DNA from: Betaproteobacteria bacterium
GTDB taxonomy: Bacteria; Pseudomonadota; Gammaproteobacteria; Burkholderiales; Burkholderiaceae_C
Length of the DNA stretch: 44,796 nt
Assembly (NCBI GenBank): GCA_025358155.1
Contig: JANYKR010000249.1
Span: 1 to 44,796, forward strand
Direction of reading: 5' to 3'
A program made the translations under genes and the position numbers. This document shows positions 1 through 7,891 of this stretch, one piece after another; the first letter of the stretch is position 1, and the number at the start of each line of letters is the position of its first letter. The notes under the pieces are model-generated. The model was not told the DNA's origin and did not search any database. It saw only the letters and a program-made list of their open reading frames with translations.

Positions 1-80
1 GGCGGAGGGGCTCATGTCGGCGGGCGGGCTCGAAGGTGTCAGGGGCACTGCGGGGCTCGGCAATCGGATCGGGCCGGCGC

Positions 81-1268
81 TCAGCGCAGGTCCGAGACCA
101 CTTTCCAGCGGCCGTCCTGGATCTGGCTCAGCCGCGACAGCGCCGAGCCCAGCCGCTTGGTGGCGGAAAAGCTCAGCGGCGGCGTGCCGAACATGTCGGC
201 CGGGATCTCGCCCAGGGTCTCCATCGCTTTGACAAAGCTGTCGGTGCTCAGGTTGGGCCCGGCTTTTTGCGCTGCGCGGATAAAGATCTCGATGTCGGCA
301 TAGGTGCCGGTGGAGTAGGTGCTGGGGTCGTCGCCAAACTTGGTCTTGTACTTGTTGGCCCAGAAGCGCAGCGCCGGCTGCTCGACATCCAGGTACGGGA
401 AAAACGCGGTCGATATGGCGTAGTAGCCGTCCATGCCCTTGCCGCCCAGTTTGTGGATCAGGTCGGTGTAGCTGGCCTGCGAGCCGATGATGGTCGGGTT
501 CCAGCCGGTCTTGCGGGCCTCGGCAATCGCGCCAATCGTCTCGCGGATGATCGTGCCCAGCACCAGAAAATCGCAGTTGCTGGCCTTGAGCCGGGCCACC
601 TGGGATGAAAAGTCGGTGGCGCCGCGTTTGTAGGTGGTTTTTTCGCCCAGCGTCGCGCCAATGTCCTTGAGACCCTGCTCGGCGCCGCGCACCACCTCCA
701 GGCCGTAGTCGTCGTCCTGGTACAGCGCGCAGGCCTGTTTGGCGGCCTTGTCCTTGTACAGCTTGGCCACGTTCATGCGCAGGGTGTCGTAGTACGAGGC
801 CACACCGGCAAACTTGAGCTTGTGCGGTGGCTCGTACATCTCGCGCCCGGCCGACAGCGGCATGAAGTTGATCACGCCCTTCTCGAACATCACTGGCATC
901 GCCGCGTTGTTCATCGGCGTGCCGATGTGCGCGACGATCATGAACACCTTGTCCTGGTTCACCAGTTTTTGCGCCGCCAGCACTGCCTTCTTGGGGTCGT
1001 AGCCGTTGTCCTCGACCAGCAGCCGGATCTTGCGGCCGTGGATGCCGCCTTGCTCGTTGATCTCGTCCACCCGCAGCTGCATGCCGTTGCGCGCCGCCTT
1101 GCCGTAGGCTGCGACCGGGCCAGACAGGTCTTGAATGGTGGCCAGCAAAATCTCGGTCTTGGTGATGCCCTGGGTGGTGCTGGCGCTTTGCGCCGCAGCG
1201 ATGCCGGCCAGCGAGAGCAGGGCGGTGGCCAGGGTGACCAGCCGGGGGAGCTGCAGACTTGATGTCAT
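81..1268 (-). CDS. ABC transporter periplasmic substrate-binding protein, branched-chain amino acid (LivK-like) type
   Basis: A 395-residue exported protein. An N-terminal signal peptide (hydrophobic stretch about 9-24, cleavage near AAAQS) is followed by a type I periplasmic binding fold beginning with ITKTEILLATIQDLSGP and a typical NGMQLRVDEINEQGGIHGRKI segment, as in LivK/AmiC-like receptors. Proteins of this family capture amino acids, amides or aromatic and aliphatic acids for an ABC importer. No permease or ATPase gene is visible; only 80 bases remain before the window edge, where they could begin. The gene is divergent from the acyl-CoA dehydrogenase, so a ligand linked to that catabolic cluster is possible, but this is inferred from position only. 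The start ATG sits directly before a clear signal peptide. Confidence 0.9.
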   Translation of the reverse strand: MTSSLQLPRLVTLATALLSLAGIAAAQSASTTQGITKTEILLATIQDLSGPVAAYGKAARNGMQLRVDEINEQGGIHGRKIRLLVEDNGYDPKKAVLAAQKLVNQDKVFMIVAHIGTPMNNAAMPVMFEKGVINFMPLSAGREMYEPPHKLKFAGVASYYDTLRMNVAKLYKDKAAKQACALYQDDDYGLEVVRGAEQGLKDIGATLGEKTTYKRGATDFSSQVARLKASNCDFLVLGTIIRETIGAIAEARKTGWNPTIIGSQASYTDLIHKLGGKGMDGYYAISTAFFPYLDVEQPALRFWANKYKTKFGDDPSTYSTGTYADIEIFIRAAQKAGPNLSTDSFVKAMETLGEIPADMFGTPPLSFSATKRLGSALSRLSQIQDGRWKVVSDLR

Positions 1269-1512
1269 GGCTTGGGTTCTTTGCAGAGGGTGGACAGGCG
1301 TGACGACCGGGACAGCCAGTCTGACGGTCGCGCCGCCGGCCGGCCATCGTCGATTTGGACGAGCAGCCTAGACCTGGGCCCGGGTCGCCGTCTTGTGCGA
1401 GCTGGCTGTGCGCGGGTGAGAGCGCCGGCCGGTGGCATCGCTTGCGATGGCATCAGCCAATACGCACAAGACGCCTCAGGCTGGCGCGGCGAGAGTTCAG
1501 GCTGACACTCCG

Positions 1513-1518
1513 TAGACT
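1513..1518 (+). promoter_or_regulatory. Possible -10 element (TAGACT) of the carboxylation cluster
   Basis: TAGACT matches the sigma-70 -10 consensus at four of six bases and ends 7 bases before the ATG at 1526. Transcription would then start at or beside the start codon, giving a leaderless mRNA. No Shine-Dalgarno sequence is visible before this ATG, which fits. No convincing -35 hexamer lies 16-18 bases upstream, so the call is weak. Confidence 0.25.
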
Positions 1519-1525
1519 GCCCGTC

Positions 1526-2713
1526 ATGAGCCTGCTCGACGCCCCCGCCGTACCGCACTACTTCACGCCCGAGCATCTGCAGTTCCGTGCCGCGCTGCGC
1601 GACTGGGTTTCGCGCGAGATCACGCCAAATGTCAACGCCTGGGACGAAGCCCAGGGCTTCCCGCGCGAGCTGTACAAAAAAGCCTCGGCAATCGGCTTGC
1701 TGGGGCTGGACTACCCCGAGCAATTTGGCGGCACCCCGGCCGATTTGTTCTACCACCTGATCCTGTCCGAAGAACTGGCCCGGCCCGGCTGCGGCGGCGT
1801 GGCGGCGTCGCTGATGTCGCACAGCATCGGCTTGCCGCCGGTCCGCAATTTTGGCAGCCTGGCGCTGCAGGCGCGGGTCATCCCGCCGGTGCTGGCGGGC
1901 GACAAGATCGCCGCGCTGGCGGTCACCGAGCCGTCGGGCGGCTCGGACGTGGCGGCACTCAAAACGACCGCGATCCGGGGCAACGACGCCCAGGGCGATC
2001 ACTACCTCGTCAACGGCGAGAAGGTGTTCATCACCTCGGGCATGCGGGCCGATTTCATCACCTTGGCGGTGCGCACCGACCCGGCCAACAAGGGGCCGGG
2101 TGGCATCTCGGCCTTGCTGATCGACGGTGACACCCCCGGCTTGAGCCGCGTCAAGCTCGACAAGATGGGCTGGTGGGCGAGCGACACCGCCCACCTGCGG
2201 TTTGATAACTGCCGCGTGCCGGCGGCCAATCTGATCGGTGAAGAGGGCAAGGGCTTCAAGACCTTCATGAGCAACTTCAACGGCGAGCGCCTGGGCATGG
2301 CGGCACAGGCGGTGGGCTATGCCGAGTGTTGTTTTGATGAGGCGCTGGACTGGGCTCGGCAGCGCCAGACCTTTGGCGCGGCGCTGTCCGAGCGTCAGGT
2401 CATCCGCCACAAGCTGATGGACATGCTGCGCAGCATCGACGTGGCGCGCTGCCACATCTACGACCTGGCCTGGCGGGTGCAGCAGCGCAGCGGCGACGCC
2501 CAGCAACTGGTGGCGCGCACGGCGCTGGCCAAGGTGCAGGCCACCCAGTGCATGCAGTTCTGCGCCGATGCGGCGGTGCAGATCCTGGGCGGCATGGGCT
2601 TCATGCGCGGCACCCGCAGCGAGCGCATCTACCGCGAGGTCAAGGTGATGATGATCGGCGGCGGCTCAGAAGAAATCATGAAAGACCTGGCGTCGCGGCA
2701 ACTCGGCATCTGA
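1526..2713 (+). CDS. Acyl-CoA dehydrogenase (AtuD / isovaleryl-CoA dehydrogenase-like)
   Basis: A 395-residue flavoprotein of normal family length. It has the N-terminal helical domain, the first ACAD signature ALAVTEPSGGSDVA (about residues 130-143) and the C-terminal QILGGMGFMRGTRSERIYRE region that closes the FAD and substrate site. It should oxidise an acyl-CoA to the 2,3-enoyl-CoA and pass electrons to ETF. At the position of the usual catalytic Glu (IYEGT in medium-chain enzymes) it reads MIGGGSEEI. The base must therefore lie elsewhere, as it does in isovaleryl- and long-chain-type enzymes. The start at 1526 (MSLLDAP) was chosen because upstream in-frame codons give a low-complexity arginine-rich extension unlike the family. 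A carboxyltransferase gene follows after 41 bases, so the product is probably carboxylated next. Confidence 0.93.
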   Translation: MSLLDAPAVPHYFTPEHLQFRAALRDWVSREITPNVNAWDEAQGFPRELYKKASAIGLLGLDYPEQFGGTPADLFYHLILSEELARPGCGGVAASLMSHSIGLPPVRNFGSLALQARVIPPVLAGDKIAALAVTEPSGGSDVAALKTTAIRGNDAQGDHYLVNGEKVFITSGMRADFITLAVRTDPANKGPGGISALLIDGDTPGLSRVKLDKMGWWASDTAHLRFDNCRVPAANLIGEEGKGFKTFMSNFNGERLGMAAQAVGYAECCFDEALDWARQRQTFGAALSERQVIRHKLMDMLRSIDVARCHIYDLAWRVQQRSGDAQQLVARTALAKVQATQCMQFCADAAVQILGGMGFMRGTRSERIYREVKVMMIGGGSEEIMKDLASRQLGI

Positions 2714-2754
2714 GCACTGGGCGTCAGACAAATCAGCATCGGACCTCCCAACGC

Positions 2755-4377
2755 ATGGCGACCATCGAATCCACAATTTCACCCAGCAGCGAGGCCTTCC
2801 AGGCCAACCGCAGCGGCATGCTGGCGCTGCTGCAGCGGGTGCGCAGCGCCGAGGCGCGGGCGGTTGCTGCCAGCAACAAGTCGCAGCCACGCTTTGAGTC
2901 GCGCGGCCAGTTGCTGCCCAGGGAGCGCCTGGCGTTGCTGCTGGACCCGGGCGCGCCCTGGCTGGAGCTGTGCACGCTGGCCGGCTACGGCATGGACACA
3001 CCCGACCCTGACCACACCGTGCCCGGTGGCGGGGTGATTGGCGGCATCGGCTGGGTGGCCGGCATCCGCTGCATGGTCAGCGCCAGCGACTCGGGCATAG
3101 ACGCTGGTGCGATGCAGGCGATGGGCCTGGACAAGGCGCTGCGCATCCAGGAGCTGGCGCTCGAGAACAAGCTGCCGTATGTGCAATTGGTCGAGAGCGC
3201 CGGCGCCAACCTGCTGAAGTACCGGGTCGAGGGCTTCATCAAGGGTGGCGGGCTGTTCCGCAACCTGGCGCGCATGTCGGCACGTGGCCTGCCGGTGGTC
3301 ACCGTCACGCACGGCTCGTCCACCGCCGGCGGCGCCTACCAGACCGGCCTGTCGGACTACATCATCATGGTGCGCGGCCGCACCCGGGCGTTCTTGGCCG
3401 GCCCGCCGCTGCTGATGGCCGCCACCGGCGAGGTGGCGACCGAAGAAGACCTGGGCGGCGCGCAGATGCACACCTATGTCTCCGGACTGGGCGACTACCT
3501 GGCCGAGGACGACCGCGATGCGCTGCGGCTGGCGCGCGAGGTGCTGGGCCAGATTGACTGGCCGCGGGCCGAGCCCCCTCAGTCGACTGTGCGGGCCTTC
3601 AAACCGCCGCGTTTCGATGCCGAAGAGTTGCTGGGCATCATGCCTATGGACCACAAGCGGCCGGTGGACATGCGCCAGGTGATCGCCCGGTTTGTCGATG
3701 ACAGCGAGTTCTTGCCCTTTGGCGAGAACTACGGTGCTGCCACCGTCTGCGGCCACGCCCGGATCGAGGGCTGGGCAGTCGGCATCATCACCAACAACGG
3801 GCCGATCGACAACGCCGGTGCTGCCAAGGCGACCCACTTCATCCAGGCCTGCTGCCAGAGCCGCACGCCGCTCATCTACCTCAACAACACCACCGGCTTC
3901 ATGGTCGGCCGTCAGTTCGAGGAGGGCGGCATGATCAAGCACGGCAGCAAGATGATCCAGGCGGTGGCCAATGCCACGGTGCCGCAGATCACGCTGTACT
4001 GCGGCGCCAGTTTTGGCGCGGGCAACTACGGCATGTGTGGCCGGGGTTTTGCACCGCGATTCTGTTTCAGCTGGCCCAACGCCAAGACCGCCGTGATGGG
4101 CGGCGAGCAAGCGGCCAAGACCATGGCTATCGTCACCGAGGCAGCCATGTCACGCAAGGGCGCGGTCGATCAGGCCAAGCTCGACGCGCTGCAAGCCGGC
4201 ATCATCCAGCGCTTCGACAGCCAGATGAGTGTGTTCACCACCAGCGCGCTGCTGCTCGACGACGGCGTGATCGACCCACGCCTGACCCGTGACGTGCTGG
4301 CACAGGTGCTGTCGGTCTGCCGCGACGGCGACGCCCGCCAGCCCCAGGCGATGCAGTTTTCAGTCGCCAGGCCGTAG
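2755..4377 (+). CDS. Acyl-CoA carboxylase carboxyltransferase (beta) subunit, methylcrotonyl/geranyl-CoA type
   Basis: A 540-residue protein with paired crotonase-like halves of the carboxyltransferase family. Landmarks are RERLALLLDPG near the N-terminus, GGAYQTGLSDYIIMVRGR and the AFLAGPPLLMAATGEV loop in the N-half, then YLNNTTGFMVG and GNYGMCGRGFAPRF in the C-half. Such subunits move CO2 from carboxybiotin to an enoyl-CoA. The length and motifs fit methylcrotonyl-CoA (LiuB) or geranyl-CoA (AtuC) carboxylase better than the propionyl/acetyl-CoA enzymes. Exact substrate cannot be fixed by eye. The start MATIEST (2755) was preferred because the upstream in-frame sequence reads through the end of the acyl-CoA dehydrogenase gene. 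The matching biotin carboxylase gene follows after 116 bases. Confidence 0.92.
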   Translation: MATIESTISPSSEAFQANRSGMLALLQRVRSAEARAVAASNKSQPRFESRGQLLPRERLALLLDPGAPWLELCTLAGYGMDTPDPDHTVPGGGVIGGIGWVAGIRCMVSASDSGIDAGAMQAMGLDKALRIQELALENKLPYVQLVESAGANLLKYRVEGFIKGGGLFRNLARMSARGLPVVTVTHGSSTAGGAYQTGLSDYIIMVRGRTRAFLAGPPLLMAATGEVATEEDLGGAQMHTYVSGLGDYLAEDDRDALRLAREVLGQIDWPRAEPPQSTVRAFKPPRFDAEELLGIMPMDHKRPVDMRQVIARFVDDSEFLPFGENYGAATVCGHARIEGWAVGIITNNGPIDNAGAAKATHFIQACCQSRTPLIYLNNTTGFMVGRQFEEGGMIKHGSKMIQAVANATVPQITLYCGASFGAGNYGMCGRGFAPRFCFSWPNAKTAVMGGEQAAKTMAIVTEAAMSRKGAVDQAKLDALQAGIIQRFDSQMSVFTTSALLLDDGVIDPRLTRDVLAQVLSVCRDGDARQPQAMQFSVARP

Positions 4378-4493
4378 CGTTCAGCGGCGGGGTGATGCGG
4401 CAGAACCCCGGCAAGTTCAGGCATGCAATCCGATTGACGCCTTGGGTTCTTTCGCCATGTGTCGGCCTTTTCACGACCTCTAACCTGTAGCCC

Positions 4494-6602
4494 ATGACTG
4501 CCTCGACGCCGTTCTCAAAGATCCTGATCGCCAACCGGGGCGAGATTGCGTTGCGGGTGATGCGCAGCGCGCGTGCGCTGGGCTACCGCACGGTGGCGGT
4601 GTACTCCACCGCCGACGCCCAGGCCCGCCACACGCTGGAGGCCGACCAGGCGGTGTGCATCGGCGAGCCCCTGCCGCGCCAGAGTTACCTCGACATCCCG
4701 GCCATCATCGCCGCCGCCCGCCTGAGCGGTGCCGACGCGGTACACCCAGGCTACGGCTTTCTGGCTGAAAACCCGGCGTTTGCAGCGGCCTGCGCCGAGG
4801 ACGGGCTGGTGTTCATCGGGCCGTCGTCGGCTTCGATCTTGGCGATGGGTGACAAGGCCGGCGCCAAGGCGCTGATGCGCGCTGCCGGTGTGCCCTGCAT
4901 CCCCGGCTACCAGGGCGATGACCAGTCGGCGGGGCGGCTGGCCGCCGAGGCCGCGCTGATCGGTTGGCCGGTGATGATCAAGGCCACCGCAGGCGGCGGC
5001 GGTCGCGGCATGCGCCGGGTCGACCGTGCTGAGGACTTTGCCGAGGCGCTTGTCAGTGCCCAAAGCGAGGCGCTGAGCGCCTTCAGCGACGCCACGGTCA
5101 TCCTGGAGCGCGCCTTGATCGCGCCACGCCACATCGAGATCCAGGTGTTTGCCGACCGCCACGGCAACGCGTTGCACCTGGGCGAGCGCGACTGCTCGGT
5201 GCAGCGCCGGCACCAGAAACTGATCGAGGAGGCGCCGTCGCCGGCGGTATCGCCTGACTTGCGCGAGCGCATGGGCGCGGTGGCGATGCAGGCGGTGCGG
5301 GCCATCGGCTACGAGGGCGCGGGCACGCTGGAGTTTTTGCTCGACGCACAAGGTGATTTTTTCTTCATGGAGATGAACACCCGGCTGCAGGTTGAGCATC
5401 CGGTCACCGAGGCCATCACCGGGCTGGATCTGGTGGATTGGCAATTGCGCATCGCCGCCGGTGAGCCGCTGCCGCTGCGTCAGGACCAGTTGCGCTTTGA
5501 CGGCCACGCGATCGAGCTGCGGCTCTGCGCCGAGGACGCCTTGCTGGGGTTCATGCCGCAAAGCGGCCGCATGGACGCCTGGCTCATGCCCGAAGCCACG
5601 ACGGCCAGCGCCGGCGGCTTGCGGGTGGAGCACGCGTTGCGCTCTGGCGACGAGATCCCGCCGTTTTACGATTCGATGATCGCCAAGCTGGTGGCGCATG
5701 GCCGCAGCCGCGACGAAGCCTTGCGCAAGCTGCGGCACGGCCTTGCCGATGCGGTGGCGCTCGGCGTGGCCACCAACCAGGCGTTTCTGGCGCGTTGTCT
5801 GGCGCATCCGGTGTTTGCGGCGGGCGGTGCCACCACCGCCTTCATCCCTGATCACCAGGCTGAGTTGCTGGCAGGCCTGACACGCGAGGGCGACGCTACC
5901 GGCCACCAGCGGGCGGCGGCGGTGGCAGCGGTACTGCTGCACCTGAGCGCCGAGACCTTGGGTGCCGACGCCGGCGAATCAAACCCGCACGGCCTGGCCC
6001 ACCGGCTGCCGATGCTGCAGCGGTTTGACCTGGGCGCTATGGCCTGCCACGGTGCGCTGATGCAGCAGGGGCCGCTGCAGTTCAGCACCCGGCTCGATGA
6101 CCATGACAGTGCGCTGCAGGTGGTGGCCCACACCGTCATGGCCGGGCGATCCAGCGCCGGCTCAGGCTCGGCTGGGCGCAGCCGCATCGTGGTGGACGGC
6201 CTGGCCGACAGCGCCGTCTGGCACCGGACTGGCGCCACGCTGCGCTTCCACTTTGCCGGCCGGCCTTGGGTCGTCACGGACCGCAGCCGCGCCGCCGCCA
6301 ACCGTGCCGGCGCTGGCGCCAGCGACGGCAAGTTGCGCGCCAGCATGAACGGCCGCGTGGTGGCCCTGCAGGTGGCGGTGGGCGATACGGTGGCCGCAGG
6401 CCAGCCGCTGCTGGCGCTGGAGGCCATGAAGATGGAGCATGTGCACACGGCACCCTGCGCCGGCCGGGTGGCGGCGCTGCATGTCAGCCTGGGCGAGCAG
6501 GTGGCGGCCCACCGGGTGCTGGTGGAGATCGAGCCTGCGTTGCCGGCTGCTGCGTTGCTGGCGGCTGAACTACCGACCGCGTCAGGGTCCGCCGCCGGTT
6601 GA
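4494..6602 (+). CDS. Biotin carboxylase / biotin carboxyl carrier (alpha) subunit of an acyl-CoA carboxylase
   Basis: A 702-residue alpha subunit. The N-terminus (FSKILIANRGEIALRVMRSARALGY) is the standard biotin carboxylase start. It is followed by the ATP-grasp domain with the glycine-rich KATAGGGGRGMRR loop and the MNTRLQVEHPVTE catalytic segment, a variable linker, and a C-terminal biotinyl domain with EAMKMEH in which Lys646 should carry biotin. It carboxylates its own biotin using ATP and bicarbonate, then serves the carboxyltransferase encoded just upstream. Order dehydrogenase-beta-alpha resembles liu and atu clusters, although no enoyl-CoA hydratase or lyase gene follows here. The next gene converges from the other strand with only 22 bases between stops. 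Confidence 0.94.
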   Translation: MTASTPFSKILIANRGEIALRVMRSARALGYRTVAVYSTADAQARHTLEADQAVCIGEPLPRQSYLDIPAIIAAARLSGADAVHPGYGFLAENPAFAAACAEDGLVFIGPSSASILAMGDKAGAKALMRAAGVPCIPGYQGDDQSAGRLAAEAALIGWPVMIKATAGGGGRGMRRVDRAEDFAEALVSAQSEALSAFSDATVILERALIAPRHIEIQVFADRHGNALHLGERDCSVQRRHQKLIEEAPSPAVSPDLRERMGAVAMQAVRAIGYEGAGTLEFLLDAQGDFFFMEMNTRLQVEHPVTEAITGLDLVDWQLRIAAGEPLPLRQDQLRFDGHAIELRLCAEDALLGFMPQSGRMDAWLMPEATTASAGGLRVEHALRSGDEIPPFYDSMIAKLVAHGRSRDEALRKLRHGLADAVALGVATNQAFLARCLAHPVFAAGGATTAFIPDHQAELLAGLTREGDATGHQRAAAVAAVLLHLSAETLGADAGESNPHGLAHRLPMLQRFDLGAMACHGALMQQGPLQFSTRLDDHDSALQVVAHTVMAGRSSAGSGSAGRSRIVVDGLADSAVWHRTGATLRFHFAGRPWVVTDRSRAAANRAGAGASDGKLRASMNGRVVALQVAVGDTVAAGQPLLALEAMKMEHVHTAPCAGRVAALHVSLGEQVAAHRVLVEIEPALPAAALLAAELPTASGSAAG

Positions 6603-6624
6603 CCGCCTGGCCGTCAGACCCAGA

Positions 6625-7149
6625 TCAGCGGCCGTTGATGCCCAGCAGCTCCACCTCGAACTGCAGCGTGGCATTGGGCGGGATCGTGCCGCCGGCGCCG
6701 CGTTCGCCGTAGGCAATCGCCGGTGGGCAGGTCAAGCGGGCCGAGCCGCCCACCTGCAGCTTTTGCACACCCTCGGTCCAGCACTTGATCACCCGGTTGA
6801 GCGGAAACTCGGCCGGCCCGCCGGTCTTGTAGGAGCTGTCGAACTCGCGCCCGTCCATGAAGGTGCCGCGGTAGTTCACCATCACCATGTCGCTGGCCTT
6901 CGGGCTGGCACCCGTGCCCTGCTTGATCAGCTTGAAGATCAGGCCGCTGCTGGTGGTGATCACCGTACCGGCACCGGCTGCTGCGGGCGCTGATGCGGCT
7001 GGGGCCGCACTGGCCGCTGGCGCCGCATTCTTGACGGGAGTCTGGGTTTGGGCCAGCACCAGCGGGGCTGCGCAGAGCGTTGCCAGGGAGACAAAAATCC
7101 CGGCCAGCGCCGGGCGCCGGCGGGTGAAATCGGTGTTGCAAGCAGTCAT
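6625..7149 (-). CDS. Exported FKBP-type peptidyl-prolyl cis-trans isomerase
   Basis: A 174-residue protein: signal peptide about 1-34 (ending PLVLAQ), an Ala/Pro-rich linker (38-60), then one FKBP domain of about 110 residues. Recognisable parts are VNYRGTFMDGREFDSSY, the buried Trp in IKCWTEGVQKLQVGG, PPAIAYGERGAGGTIPPNATLQFEVELLGI at the end. It should catalyse prolyl isomerisation in the periplasm and help envelope proteins fold. The start at 7149 was chosen because it gives an immediate signal peptide. It is probably transcribed with the OmpW-like gene 67 bases upstream, which suggests a periplasmic or outer-membrane role. Note an extra Cys beside the active-site Trp (KCWTEG) and a second in LTCPPAIAYG, which could form a disulfide. 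Confidence 0.93.
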   Translation of the reverse strand: MTACNTDFTRRRPALAGIFVSLATLCAAPLVLAQTQTPVKNAAPAASAAPAASAPAAAGAGTVITTSSGLIFKLIKQGTGASPKASDMVMVNYRGTFMDGREFDSSYKTGGPAEFPLNRVIKCWTEGVQKLQVGGSARLTCPPAIAYGERGAGGTIPPNATLQFEVELLGINGR

Positions 7150-7216
7150 GGCGTCAGGTGCAAAGTGGAGGCAGGCCGCGATCATCGCATCCCACCCCCG
7201 CGACGCCGCCGTACTG

Positions 7217-7867
7217 TCAGAACTTGTACGCCACGCCGGCCGCGTAGGTGACTGGCCGGAAGTCGATGGTGCTGCGCAGCACCGACGCACCCACCGCCAC
7301 CAGATCGCTCTTGACCTGGGCTGCGCCGATGCTGGCAAACAGGCCCCACTGCTTGCCCATCGCAAAGTCCACGCCGACCTGGGCTGCCAGACCCCAGCTG
7401 TCGCTCAGGTTGACCTTCCAGCCGTAGGGCGTCTTGGCATCGGTGAACCGGGTGTAGTTGACGCCGATGCCGACATAAGGCCGCAGCGAGTTGCCGGCAT
7501 CGCCGAAGTGGTAGTTGATCAACACCGTGGGCGCCACGTTCTTGGCGCTCAACACCTCGCCCAAAAAGGCCACGGTGCCGGCGCCCTTGGCCTTGATCGT
7601 TGGCGGCACGCCCAGCACCAGCTCGATGCCCAGGTTGGGTGCCACCTCACGCTCCCAGGTGCCCAGCAAGGTGGTAGCACTGCCGATGGAGGCGTCGGCG
7701 CCGGCCGGCACGCCCAAGCCGGTGATGCCCGAGGTCTGGGCATGGGGCTGGTAAAAGATGACACCCAGTTTGACAGTGTTGGGCGTTGCGCCGCTTTGCG
7801 CCAATGCGCCGCCGGCCAGGCTGGAGGCTGCGATCAGCAGCGACAGGGAACGGATAGAGTTTTGCAT
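7217..7867 (-). CDS. OmpW-family outer-membrane protein
   Basis: A 216-residue protein with a signal peptide (cleavage near GALAQS, about residue 23), alternating hydrophobic beta strands and a C-terminal phenylalanine (VAYKF), the usual outer-membrane insertion signal. The regions RPYVGIGVNYTRF and WGLAAQVGVDFAMGKQWGLFASIG are typical of OmpW, an eight-stranded barrel with a narrow hydrophobic channel thought to pass small hydrophobic compounds. Its location beside an aliphatic acyl-CoA catabolic cluster fits uptake of hydrophobic substrates, but that is inference. It lies 24 bases downstream of the GDSL lipoprotein gene on the same strand, and the two are probably cotranscribed. A purine-rich GAGAA precedes the ATG. 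Confidence 0.9.
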   Translation of the reverse strand: MQNSIRSLSLLIAASSLAGGALAQSGATPNTVKLGVIFYQPHAQTSGITGLGVPAGADASIGSATTLLGTWEREVAPNLGIELVLGVPPTIKAKGAGTVAFLGEVLSAKNVAPTVLINYHFGDAGNSLRPYVGIGVNYTRFTDAKTPYGWKVNLSDSWGLAAQVGVDFAMGKQWGLFASIGAAQVKSDLVAVGASVLRSTIDFRPVTYAAGVAYKF

Positions 7868-7891
7868 GGTGAAGTTCTCTGTGTCGCGGGG

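Noticed and set aside
1-15. Minus-strand ATG at 15-13 that could start another gene (MSPSA) downstream of the binding protein
   Set aside because: Only five codons are visible and there is no ribosome-binding site, so nothing can be supported.
4434-4439. TTGACG as a -35 box before the biotin carboxylase gene
   Set aside because: No acceptable -10 sequence 16-18 bases downstream.
1271-4452. CTTGGGTTCTTT occurring at 1271-1282 and again at 4441-4452 in two gaps of the catabolic region
   Set aside because: A single 12-base match is expected by chance in 45 kb; orientation relative to the genes differs.
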